The notes beneath the pieces were generated by a model. The model was not told the origin of the DNA. It did no database searches and was given only the letters and a program-made list of their open reading frames with translations. A program made the position numbers and the translations under genes. From the NCBI GenBank assembly GCA_024281055.1, contig JAMXLF010000082.1, forward strand, positions 1-41,190: a stretch of 41,190 bases of DNA, given 5' to 3'. Below are positions 34,433 through 41,190 of the stretch, one piece after another (positions within the stretch are counted from its first letter, which is position 1; each line of letters starts with the position of its first letter). This stretch comes from Geobacteraceae bacterium. Lineage in GTDB: Bacteria > Desulfobacterota > Desulfuromonadia > Geobacterales > Geobacteraceae.

Positions 34433-35026
34433 TTACACCCGCTTTCCGAAGCGGGGCACGAACCGCGGCACCCTGCGGCAGTACTCCCGGTATGCCTCGC
34501 CGAACCGGGCCTCCAGTTCCCGCTCTTCGAGGAGGACGACCGCGTAAATCCCGGCGCACCAGAGAAGGAAGGCGCCGTAGGCGGCCGGGTAGTTGGCGAT
34601 GAGGGCATAGCCCAACAGGGCGAGGGTCATCTGGACATAGCGGGGGTGACGGATGCGGGCGTAGATGCCGTCGGTGATGGGCGGGCTCGCCGTGGGCTGC
34701 GGGGCGAGCTCCGGCACACCGATGAGGACCCGGGTCGGCAGCTTCTTGCGGAGCGTTTTCAGCAGCCAGCCGGCGACGGCGAGGCAGACGAGGCCGAGGA
34801 GGACGAGCGGATAGCTCGTGCCGGGGTCAGCGGCGAGGAGCCGTTCACGCGCGAGGAACATCCCTCCCATCACCCCGGCGATGACGGGGCAGATGACGGC
34901 GTAGGAACAGCCGATGCCGAGCCGGCGCCAGAGGCGGACGAAGGGGTGGATGAGCAGCCAGTAGACGATGGCCGCGGGGATGGCGACGATGAGGATGACG
35001 GCTATGGTGTAGCGCAGGGTGGCCAT
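34433..35026 (-). CDS. Isoprenylcysteine methyltransferase-like membrane protein
   Basis: This 197-residue membrane protein starts at ATG 35026, 13 bases after the upstream gene. About five helices are followed by a C-terminal ICMT/PEMT-like region: DGIYARIRHPRYVQMTLALL, then LLEERELEARFGEAYREYC and RRVPRFVP. This HPRY ... EE ... F...Y pattern is typical of the SAM-dependent ICMT/NnrU-like superfamily. The substrate is unknown; isoprenylation is not expected in bacteria, so lipid or small-molecule methylation is more likely. It is downstream of and probably cotranscribed with the MshEN-domain gene. Confidence 0.8.
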   Translation of the reverse strand: MATLRYTIAVILIVAIPAAIVYWLLIHPFVRLWRRLGIGCSYAVICPVIAGVMGGMFLARERLLAADPGTSYPLVLLGLVCLAVAGWLLKTLRKKLPTRVLIGVPELAPQPTASPPITDGIYARIRHPRYVQMTLALLGYALIANYPAAYGAFLLWCAGIYAVVLLEERELEARFGEAYREYCRRVPRFVPRFGKRV

Positions 35027-35039
35027 GCTTCGGACCGGT

Positions 35040-36206
35040 TCAGAGCATGAGGATCTTCTCGCGGAAGATGAGGATCTCGAAGGCGAGGGCGGTCTTGGCC
35101 AGGAGGCGATGCAGTTCGACGAAGCGTTCCCCGAGGTCCTTCTCGCCCCCTTCCAGGTAGAGGATGTTGACCACCCGGCCCATGATGGCGAGCGGCAGCA
35201 GGAGGGCCGCGGCGGGTTTCCCGCCACCGAGGCCGTCGAGCATCACGGCATTCATGGGGGTGTCGGGGATGGCGCCGAGGTAGTAACCCTGACCCTCGGC
35301 CACGGTCCTGAGCACCGACGGGGAGCCGGTCGAGACGACCAGCCTGTCGAAATCCCTGAGCTCTTCCTGGTGCCGCAACCCCTTCCAGCCGGTAATCGTC
35401 TCCCCCCGGATCACGAACAGGGCGACCCGGTCGAACTCCTGTCCAAGGTAGCCCATGAGGATCGCGGCGATCTCTTCCCGGTCCTCGGCCCGGGCGAGGG
35501 ACTGGGAGGCGGCGTCGATGGAGTAGTGTCCGACGCGCCGCAGCCACTCCTCGTCGTCGATGACCTCGACCTCTTCCAGTTCTTCTACTTCTTCAAGGTC
35601 TTCTTCGCTGCCCGGGACCAACGGGGCGGGTTCAGGCAACGGGGGGATGTCAATCAGCTCAGAGGCCGGTTCCGGCGTGGGAATTGCCGGAGTGGCTTCC
35701 GCCAGCGCAGCTGAGGCATGGGTGGCCTCTTTTTCATTTTCCATCCGGTCGATGATCTGCTGGTAGCGGGGTTCGATCTCGTACTGGTAGTATTTGCCGA
35801 GGGCCTGGACGAGCCGCACCTCCGGGGCGATGACCGGCCTGATGATAAAGCCGGTGATGAAGGATATCTCGTCGATGGCCTTCAGGTCGGCGGGGTCGGC
35901 CATGACCAGGTTGAGTTGCTTCTTGTTGCGATAGATGGGGATGACCCGGTACTTGAGGGCGAGTTCCCGGGGGATGAGGTCGATGATCTCGGGGGGGATC
36001 GCCAGGAGGCGGGAGGGATCGACGAAGGGGACCGCCAGCTTCCCGCTCAGAAAGCGGGCGAGATCGTCTTCGCGGACGTAGCCCAGTTCGATGAGGCTGG
36101 TGCCGATCTTGCCGCCATAGAGGACGCGGTTCTTCAGGGCTTCGTCGAACTGCTCCCGGGTGATCAGTCCGTTGTTTTTCAGCATGTCCAAAAGAGTGAT
36201 GCCCAT
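35040..36206 (-). CDS. MshEN (GspE N-terminal) domain protein, no ATPase
   Basis: The ATG at 36206 (388 aa) has GGGAGGG upstream. Residues 1-150 form a type II secretion GspE/PilB N-terminal (MshEN-like) region with two tandem units, LLDMLKNNGLITREQFDEAL and KIGTSLIELGYVREDDLARFL, then IPRELALKYRVIPIYRNKKQ. A Pro/Glu-rich acidic linker follows (about 170-230, EEDLEEVEELEEVEVIDDEE), then a GAF-like C-terminal domain. There is no Walker ATPase, so it is not a pilus motor but probably a regulator. Some MshEN domains bind cyclic di-GMP; the key Arg of the first unit appears to be replaced, so binding is uncertain. Confidence 0.72.
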   Translation of the reverse strand: MGITLLDMLKNNGLITREQFDEALKNRVLYGGKIGTSLIELGYVREDDLARFLSGKLAVPFVDPSRLLAIPPEIIDLIPRELALKYRVIPIYRNKKQLNLVMADPADLKAIDEISFITGFIIRPVIAPEVRLVQALGKYYQYEIEPRYQQIIDRMENEKEATHASAALAEATPAIPTPEPASELIDIPPLPEPAPLVPGSEEDLEEVEELEEVEVIDDEEWLRRVGHYSIDAASQSLARAEDREEIAAILMGYLGQEFDRVALFVIRGETITGWKGLRHQEELRDFDRLVVSTGSPSVLRTVAEGQGYYLGAIPDTPMNAVMLDGLGGGKPAAALLLPLAIMGRVVNILYLEGGEKDLGERFVELHRLLAKTALAFEILIFREKILML

Positions 36207-36283
36207 GATCCCTCCCGGATGTCCCGATTGCCCGCCCATTCCGCCGAACGGTCCGACTGCACGGCGGGCGGCCGCTTCCCATT

Positions 36284-36310
36284 ACTATACTTTCCCGCAC
36301 CCCCTGTCAA
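36284..36310 (-). promoter_or_regulatory. Possible promoter of the MshEN gene
   Basis: On the minus strand, TTGACA (36310-36305) and TATAGT (36289-36284) flank a 15-base spacer, which is shorter than optimal. Confidence 0.4.
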
Positions 36311-36396
36311 CCGGTAATCGCGGGCGAATCCGGTTTTTTCGCCGACGCAAGCGGATTCCTGCGGCTTGTCCCCGAGGAACCGGGGCATCTTCCGTG

Positions 36397-36425
36397 TTGA
36401 CCTCCACCCGCGGCGCTTGTATAGT
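36397..36425 (+). promoter_or_regulatory. Promoter of hemH
   Basis: TTGACC (36397-36402) and TATAGT (36420-36425) are separated by 17 bases, 78 bases before the hemH ATG. With the MshEN promoter it fills the divergent 300-base gap; nothing else is apparent there. Confidence 0.65.
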
Positions 36426-36502
36426 AATTTCTCGTCCGGCGGGTTCCGGTTGAATCATCGAAAAGCAGCAGAAGTGCCACTACGTGAGACCAGGAGGCTT
36501 CC

Positions 36503-37465
36503 ATGTCCGCTCCAACCGCCGTCCTTCTCCTCCAGATGGGGGGGCCGGACTCCCTCGACGCCGTTCAGCCGTTTCTCCTCAACCTCTTTTCCGACCGGGA
36601 CATTATCAAGATCGGCCCGTCGTTTCTCCAGCCGCTCATCGCCCGGTTCATCGTCAAACGGCGCGCACCGAAGGTGGTTGCCTGTTACGAGCAGATCGGC
36701 GGCCGGTCGCCGATCCGGGAGCTCACCGAGGCCCAGGCCCGGGCGCTCGAAAAGCAGCTGGGCGAGGGTTACCGCTGCTTCGTGGCGATGCGCTACTGGC
36801 GCCCCTCCACCCTGGAGGCGCTGGCGGCGATCAGGAAGGAGGGGATATCGCGGGTCATTGCCCTCTCCCTCTACCCCCACTTCTCCCGGGCCACCACCGG
36901 CTCGAGCCTCAACGAGCTCCAGCGGGTGCTCGGCGAGGCCGGGGTGCAGTTCCAGCTCACCACCATCGACCGCTTCTATAACCATCCTCTCTATATCGAG
37001 GCCCTCTGCGAGAAGATCGAGGAGGGGCTCGCCCGCTTCCCGGACCGGGACGGAGTCCATCTCCTCTTCTCCGCCCATTCCCTCCCCCAGTCCTTCATCG
37101 ACGCGGGAGACCCCTATCTCTCCCATATCATCGAGACGGTGAGCCTCGTGATGGCGCGACTGGGTGACATCGACTACCATCTCGCCTTCCAGTCCCGGGC
37201 CGGCCCGGTCAAGTGGCTCGAGCCTTCCACCGAGGAGATGCTCAAGCGGCTGGGGGAAGCGGGGTGCGAGAACCTCCTCGTGGTGCCCCTCTCGTTCGTG
37301 TCCGACCACATCGAGACCCTGTACGAGATCGATGTCCAGTACGCAGAGGAGGCCAAGGAGCTTGGCATCGCGAACTTCCAGCGCATCCCCTCGCTGAACG
37401 ACTCTCCCCGCTTCATCGAGTGCCTGGCTGATCTGGTGCTGGAAAACGTGAAAGGTGAAAGGTGA
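36503..37465 (+). CDS. hemH: Ferrochelatase HemH
   Basis: HemH inserts Fe2+ into the porphyrin ring at the end of haem synthesis, a heavy duty in a cytochrome-rich organism. It has 320 residues, typical for the family. Catalytic H192 ([13 protein letters not shown]) and E271 ([14 protein letters not shown]) are in place, as are the N-terminal [19 protein letters not shown] and the [15 protein letters not shown] motif. Whether it uses protoporphyrin or coproporphyrin III cannot be told by eye. Its last residues (VKGER) are encoded by a run of 7-bp repeats that also holds the start of the next gene. Confidence 0.97.
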   Translation: MSAPTAVLLLQMGGPDSLDAVQPFLLNLFSDRDIIKIGPSFLQPLIARFIVKRRAPKVVACYEQIGGRSPIRELTEAQARALEKQLGEGYRCFVAMRYWRPSTLEALAAIRKEGISRVIALSLYPHFSRATTGSSLNELQRVLGEAGVQFQLTTIDRFYNHPLYIEALCEKIEEGLARFPDRDGVHLLFSAHSLPQSFIDAGDPYLSHIIETVSLVMARLGDIDYHLAFQSRAGPVKWLEPSTEEMLKRLGEAGCENLLVVPLSFVSDHIETLYEIDVQYAEEAKELGIANFQRIPSLNDSPRFIECLADLVLENVKGER

Positions 37466-37475
37466 AGGGTGAAGG
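37448..37475 (+). repeat. Four tandem heptamers GTGAARG at the hemH end
   Basis: GTGAAAG, GTGAAAG, GTGAAGG and GTGAAGG follow without gaps. They encode the last hemH residues, contain its TGA, and supply the GTG start of the next gene (third unit). Confidence 0.85.
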
Positions 37476-37659
37476 GAGCCTCCCGGTATGTGCCATCTGC
37501 CGCTCTGAATTCACGGCGGATAGTACCCGATCGGTCTTTGTCGAGGCCGGGGAGTGGTTGGCGGAAGAGGTGTGGCGGGATGCCGGGAAACTCTGCCCGC
37601 AGTGCCTGGAGAACCGGGCGCGACTGGCAATGATGTATCTGCACGAACGCAATACGTGA
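37462..37659 (+). CDS. Small zinc-ribbon protein
   Basis: This is a 65-residue protein of unknown function. Two CxxC pairs (VCAICRSEF near residue 10 and KLCPQCLEN near residue 45) are spaced like a zinc ribbon or rubredoxin-like knuckle. Between them lies an acidic segment ([17 protein letters not shown]). The GTG start overlaps the hemH stop (GTGA) and lies in a tandem repeat; no separate Shine-Dalgarno is needed if the genes are coupled. GTGAAAG-like units recur right at its 3' end (37656-37676). Confidence 0.65.
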   Translation: MKGEGSLPVCAICRSEFTADSTRSVFVEAGEWLAEEVWRDAGKLCPQCLENRARLAMMYLHERNT

Positions 37660-37699
37660 AAGGTCAAAAGTGAATAAGTCCTTTTCACCATTCACTTTT
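37656..37699 (+). repeat. GTGAAAG-like units and inverted repeat
   Basis: GTGAAAG, GTCAAAA and GTGAATA follow in tandem (37656-37676). AAAAGTGAAT (37666-37675) is inverted as ATTCACTTTT (37690-37699) and can form a 10-bp hairpin. Thus the small zinc-ribbon gene is flanked on both sides by the same repeat family. Confidence 0.6.
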
Positions 37700-37725
37700 C
37701 GCCCGATTTGCCGGAGTTTACTTAT

Positions 37726-38544
37726 ATGGAACACATAACTTTGGACGGAATAACCCTTTCCCTGGCGAGCCCGGTAGAGCTGCCGCTCAAGTGGGTGGGG
37801 CAGGAGGAGCTGCTGCGCCAGCTCCTCGCGGCCTGGCTCGTGATCGACGAGCGGGACATCCCCTTCAACCCGCGCCTCATCGGCAAGCCGGGGGTGGGAA
37901 AGACCACCCTCGCCTATGCCGCGGCCCGGGCCCTCGGGCGCAAGGTCTACCTCTTCCAGGCAACCATGGACACCCGCCCCGAGGACCTGATCGTCACCCC
38001 GGTGATCGGCCCGGACGGCAGGATCCAGTACGCCGCCTCGTCGCTCGTCACCGCCATGGTGAAGGGTGGGGTCCTCATCCTCGACGAGGGGAACCGGATG
38101 AGCGAGAAGGCGTGGGCGTCGCTCGCCCCGCTCCTCGACGACCGCCGCTACGTGGAGTCGATCATCACCGGCCTGCGGATCAAGGCCGCGCCCGAGTTCC
38201 GCATCGTCGTCACCATGAACGAGGACGCCTCAACCTTCGAGGTGCCGGAGTACATCCACTCCCGCCTTCAGCCCCAGATCTACATCGACTTTCCCGAGGC
38301 GGACGAGGAGCTCGCCATCCTCAAGGAGAACCTCCCCTTCGCCCCGAGCCGCATCCTGCGCTACGTGGTGGAGTTCCTCCAGCGGGCCCACGCCTCTGAC
38401 GAGCTCTACTCGGTGCGGGACGGGATCAACATCGCCCGCTACGCCCTGAAGATGATGCAGGCCGCCGAACAGGAGCCGGGGGCGGTCCTTCCCCTGGCGG
38501 TGGAGCGGATCCTGGGGGAAGAGGCGCTGCGGTATCTGAAGTAA
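37726..38544 (+). CDS. MoxR-type AAA+ ATPase
   Basis: This is an AAA+ ATPase of the MoxR/CbbQ (AAA_5) kind. I chose the ATG at 37726 (272 aa), with GGAG nine bases upstream, rather than TTG 37708. Walker A is at about 53-61 (GKPGVGKTT), Walker B at about 115-121 (GGVLILDEGNRM), and sensor 1 lies in RIVVTMNEDASTFEVPEYI; the arginine-finger region is HSRLQPQIYIDF. MoxR ATPases act as chaperones that remodel or insert metal into partner proteins, often with VWA-domain proteins. Here the only neighbour is the 661-aa protein, 14 bases downstream. Confidence 0.9.
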   Translation: MEHITLDGITLSLASPVELPLKWVGQEELLRQLLAAWLVIDERDIPFNPRLIGKPGVGKTTLAYAAARALGRKVYLFQATMDTRPEDLIVTPVIGPDGRIQYAASSLVTAMVKGGVLILDEGNRMSEKAWASLAPLLDDRRYVESIITGLRIKAAPEFRIVVTMNEDASTFEVPEYIHSRLQPQIYIDFPEADEELAILKENLPFAPSRILRYVVEFLQRAHASDELYSVRDGINIARYALKMMQAAEQEPGAVLPLAVERILGEEALRYLK

Positions 38545-38558
38545 GAACGGATCCCGCC

Positions 38559-40544
38559 ATGGCCCATCGCCTCCATCTCGAAACCTTCGGTCCCGTCCAC
38601 GCCCTCCCCATCCTCCACTACCGGCTGGAGTTCGCCCACCTCGTGCGTGAGGCGGTGGAGCGGGTGAAGCCCGACTGCATCGCCATCGAGCTCTCAACCA
38701 CCCTTGAAACGCCGTTCCTGCGCGGCATCCGGCGGCTACCCGAAATTTCCGTCCTCTCCTACGAAGTGAGCGCCGCCCATCCCAAGGGAGAACCGGCGGA
38801 CGCCCCCCGGAGCGTCTATCTCATCATCGAGCCTGCCGACCCCCTCGTGGAAGCAGCGCGACTGGCGGTGGAGCGGGGGGTGCCGCTCCATCTCGTCGAC
38901 CTTGATCTGGACGAGTATCCGCTGCACCAGGAACCGCTTCCCGACTCCTACGCGGTCCAGCGGCTGGGACTCGCCGCCTATTACCGGGAGTTCGTCGCCG
39001 CCTTCCGGGACACGCCTCCCGACCCGGAGGACCTGCGCCGGGAGAAGGGGATGGCCTTCCGCCTCCGGCAGCTCGCCCTCCGCCATGAGCGGATCCTCTT
39101 CATCTGCGGCATGTACCACCTGGAGCGGATCAGGGAGCTGTTCCCCCATCCCCAGGCCGAGCCGTTCGGCCGGGTGCGGCGGGAGGGGATTCGGCTCTTC
39201 AACCTCCACCCCGACTCCTGCCGGGAGATCCTCGGGGAATTTCCGTTCGTCTCTGCCATCTACGAGCAGCGGCGCGGCGCAATTCCCCCGGAGCCCGCCC
39301 GTGACGGGCTTTCCCTGCGCAAGCGCTTCAGCACCCTGGAACTCATCGCGGGTGGAAAACGGGATATCCCGGAGGATGAGGTGCTCAAGGAGTCCGTTAC
39401 GCGGAGCGCCCGGCACGTGGGGGTGGAGGGGGAGATGCCCGACCGGCAGCGGGCTCACCTGCGCCTCTTCCAGGAGGCCTCCCGGCACTACCGTCAGGAG
39501 ACCGGCGAGCCGGTCCACCTCTGGCAGCGGCGCGCCTTCTTCAAGTTCACCCGCAACTACGCCCTCCTGGCCGGACGCCTCCTCCCCGACCTCTACCAGC
39601 TCCTGGCCGGCGCCCGCGGCTGCGTGGACGACAACTTCGCCTACGCCTTCTGGCGGCTCGCCACCTTCTACCCCTGGCAGCGGGAAACGGCCGACCTTCC
39701 CACCATCCGTCTCACTCCCGCCGACCTCTGGGCGGGGAGCCGGCGCATCCGCTTCCGCCCCAGGGAACACCGGCGCGAGAAGGGGCTGTCCCACCTCGCC
39801 TTCCTCAAGCGGAAACGGGAGCGGCGCCCCGGCGAATGGCTTGATGGGTTCGACAACCCCTCCATCTGTTCCTATCCGCCCGAGGACGTGGTGATCGAGG
39901 ACTACGGCCGGTTTCTCAAGAAAAAGGGGGCGAAGCAGCTCTCCGAGGAGGAGGTGCGGGTGGAACCGTTCAGCGCGTCGATGCTGGACGGGATCGACGT
40001 GCGCGAGACCTTGCGCAACCTGCACGAGGGAAGGATCTACGTCCATGAGAACCAGCGGGTGAAGGGCGGGGTGGGGAGCGTGGTGGTGGTCTTCGACGAG
40101 GACCGGGGGGGCGAGCGCTTTCCGTATCTCATGACCTGGCTGGGGGAGCATGAACAGGAGTCGGACATGGCCTTCTACGCCACGCCTCCCGCCGACAACG
40201 TCGTCGGCCCCGGTATCTGCCGCTGCGAATACGGCGGCTTCGTCCTCTCCTACCCGCCGCGCCGGATGCTCGACGTCTGGCACGACCGGGACTACGCCTT
40301 CGCCCGGGGGAAGCACGAGGTGCTGCTGCTGGCGGCCCTCGATTACTCCCGGGAAAAGCACGTGGTCTATGCGGCACCCCGGCCGCCCCGGAGCATGTTC
40401 AAGCAGCTTGCTGCCCGCCTCGGCAAGAAGATCGTCTACATCCCGCTCGGGAGCCTGTCGCCGGTGAAGCTGAAGCGGCTCCGGGTCTTTCACGTCCTTG
40501 CCGGCCATGACAAGCGGGAGATCGCCCAAGACTACATCTGGTGA
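38559..40544 (+). CDS. Uncharacterised 661-aa partner of the MoxR ATPase
   Basis: I do not recognise a named family. The first 230 residues recall the TraB/ChaN/erythromycin-esterase-like group and DUF5682: HLETFGPVHALPILHYRLEF, then RVKPDCIAIELSTTLETPFL, LPEISVLSYEVSAAHPKG, LAVERGVPLHLVDLDLDEY, and RILFICGMYHLERI. DUF5682 proteins also occur beside MoxR ATPases, which supports the comparison. The C-terminal half is rich in Arg, Glu and aromatic residues (HLWQRRAFFKFTRNYALL, ICRCEYGGFVLSYPP) and has no clear motif. No signal peptide or membrane helix is seen. It probably works in the cytoplasm with the ATPase; the reaction is unknown. Confidence 0.6.
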   Translation: MAHRLHLETFGPVHALPILHYRLEFAHLVREAVERVKPDCIAIELSTTLETPFLRGIRRLPEISVLSYEVSAAHPKGEPADAPRSVYLIIEPADPLVEAARLAVERGVPLHLVDLDLDEYPLHQEPLPDSYAVQRLGLAAYYREFVAAFRDTPPDPEDLRREKGMAFRLRQLALRHERILFICGMYHLERIRELFPHPQAEPFGRVRREGIRLFNLHPDSCREILGEFPFVSAIYEQRRGAIPPEPARDGLSLRKRFSTLELIAGGKRDIPEDEVLKESVTRSARHVGVEGEMPDRQRAHLRLFQEASRHYRQETGEPVHLWQRRAFFKFTRNYALLAGRLLPDLYQLLAGARGCVDDNFAYAFWRLATFYPWQRETADLPTIRLTPADLWAGSRRIRFRPREHRREKGLSHLAFLKRKRERRPGEWLDGFDNPSICSYPPEDVVIEDYGRFLKKKGAKQLSEEEVRVEPFSASMLDGIDVRETLRNLHEGRIYVHENQRVKGGVGSVVVVFDEDRGGERFPYLMTWLGEHEQESDMAFYATPPADNVVGPGICRCEYGGFVLSYPPRRMLDVWHDRDYAFARGKHEVLLLAALDYSREKHVVYAAPRPPRSMFKQLAARLGKKIVYIPLGSLSPVKLKRLRVFHVLAGHDKREIAQDYIW

Positions 40545-40624
40545 GAAAAAAAAGAGGTGAGCCGGCACGCCGGAGAGCAGTGGCGGGAATGGTGGGGGCC
40601 GGAGAAGCACTGTAACTGCAGGGT

Positions 40625-40657
40625 AAAAAAAGTGGGGCTGGCCCGAAGGCCAGCCCC
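40625..40657 (-). terminator. Intrinsic terminator of the cytochrome gene
   Basis: GGGGCTGGCC (40634-40643) pairs with GGCCAGCCCC (40648-40657). On the minus strand the loop reads TTCG, an extra-stable tetraloop, and seven T residues follow. Confidence 0.85.
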
Positions 40658-40705
40658 ATTTCACTGTTACCGGGGAAATCGTCCCGGTCATTTATCCGCA
40701 GCGGC

Positions 40706-41190
40706 TTAGTCTTTGGCGTGACACTTGTTGCACAGAGACCGCTGGTAGGTGGCGTAGACGGTGGCGGGCCGCTGGTAGAACGTAGCCGTGACTTCCGCCG
40801 TGGTACGGCCGCCAGCGGGAGACTGCGCAGATACATTGGACGAGTCGCTGCCGGGGTAAAGGCCTGCATAGGTCAGGAACTGGCTCTTGTTGTTCCACCG
40901 GGTCATGCTGTCCCAGCCAGTGGCGTGGGCCCTGTGGCAGGAGAGGCACATGACGTTGGAGTTGGTGTCGGCACCACCGGTCTGAGAGCCGTCATTCACT
41001 GCATGGGCGGCTAGCTGCGTACGGCTGTTGGTCCCTTCCTCGAACGGAACCATGGAGGTGTAAGCGGTCGCCACGGTGTTGGTGAAGTTACCGGAGTTCA
41101 CGTAGGCGTTGTAGTTGGAGAGGATGGTGTTATTGAGCTTGGAGTCGCTGCTGGCCGGGTGGATGAAGGAGGTGCCGGCGTCATAGGCAG
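40706..41190 (-). CDS. Multihaem c-type cytochrome (5' partial)
   Basis: The frame is open to the right window edge (reading AYDAGTSFIHPASSDSKLNN before the first GTG), so the N-terminus, including any signal peptide, is missing; about 160 codons are visible. Two haem-binding CxxCH motifs are present: NVMCLSCHRAHATGWD and RSLCNKCHAKD at the very end. The Asn/Ser/Thr-rich sequence resembles exported Geobacter cytochromes used in extracellular electron transfer, but the family cannot be fixed from this part. More haem sites may lie outside the window. Confidence 0.85.
   Translation of the reverse strand, partial: AYDAGTSFIHPASSDSKLNNTILSNYNAYVNSGNFTNTVATAYTSMVPFEEGTNSRTQLAAHAVNDGSQTGGADTNSNVMCLSCHRAHATGWDSMTRWNNKSQFLTYAGLYPGSDSSNVSAQSPAGGRTTAEVTATFYQRPATVYATYQRSLCNKCHAKD

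Noticed and set aside
38736-40691. A 651-codon open frame opposite the 661-aa MoxR partner
   Set aside because: The plus-strand protein has a clear start, tight spacing to the ATPase and a plausible fold. The reverse frame is a shadow and also covers the terminator.
1-41190. tRNA, rRNA, CRISPR, insertion sequence or prophage
   Set aside because: No cloverleaf-like region, spaced direct-repeat array, transposase, integrase or phage gene was seen in any frame.

Overview
The window looks like chromosomal core DNA from a Geobacter-type bacterium (Desulfuromonadia, formerly Deltaproteobacteria). The clues are high GC with strong GC3 bias, a tol-pal cluster, a multihaem c-type cytochrome at the right edge, many PAS and receiver-domain signalling proteins, and genes of the Geobacter style (OFA-type MFS carrier, YeeE/YedE plus TusA pair, FxsA, MshEN-domain protein). 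The species call is inference. I see no rRNA, tRNA, insertion sequence, prophage or CRISPR array.

Layout. 1-4.7 kb: tolQ (5' cut by the window edge), tolR, tolA, tolB, pal and cpoB, the trans-envelope Tol-Pal machine, with a strong hairpin terminator between pal and cpoB. 4.7-8.5 kb: a tatA/B-type gene divergent from nadA, a gamma-carbonic-anhydrase-fold protein, and an OFA-family MFS carrier behind an AT-rich 400-bp region full of TTTGCA palindromes. 8.6-13.3 kb: an orphan TadG-like protein, then a minus-strand operon of a YeeE/YedE sulfur transporter, TusA, a PAS-only protein and a family 2 glycosyltransferase. 13.4-23 kb, all minus strand: asmA-like plus ybgC, hup (HU), PBP1A, and an endonuclease Q homologue overlapping an EamA transporter.

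23-27.8 kb: a plus-strand signalling cluster. It holds a membrane PAS-GAF histidine kinase interrupted by an in-frame TGA, a receiver-PAS-PP2C phosphatase, and a single-domain receiver. 27.8-32.4 kb, minus strand: fxsA, an AbrB/PIN toxin-antitoxin pair with a 12-bp palindromic operator, a possible gene relic, lspA and ileS. 32.6-36.2 kb: kup, then a methyltransferase-like membrane protein and an MshEN-domain protein on the other strand. 36.5-40.5 kb: hemH, a small zinc-ribbon protein, and a MoxR-type AAA+ ATPase paired with a 661-aa protein of unknown function. The window ends in a c-type cytochrome reading in from the right.

Much of the window serves the cell envelope: Tol-Pal, AsmA, PBP1A, LspA, Tat, FxsA, and YbgC, which is displaced from its usual place beside tolQ. 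The best candidates for something undescribed are the MoxR plus 661-aa pair, the TGA-split kinase, the duplicated operator-like boxes upstream of nadA and of the OFA carrier, heptanucleotide tandem repeats touching the stop codons of nadA and hemH, and an EndoQ-type DNA repair nuclease. All family calls are from reading motifs by eye; no database search was run.
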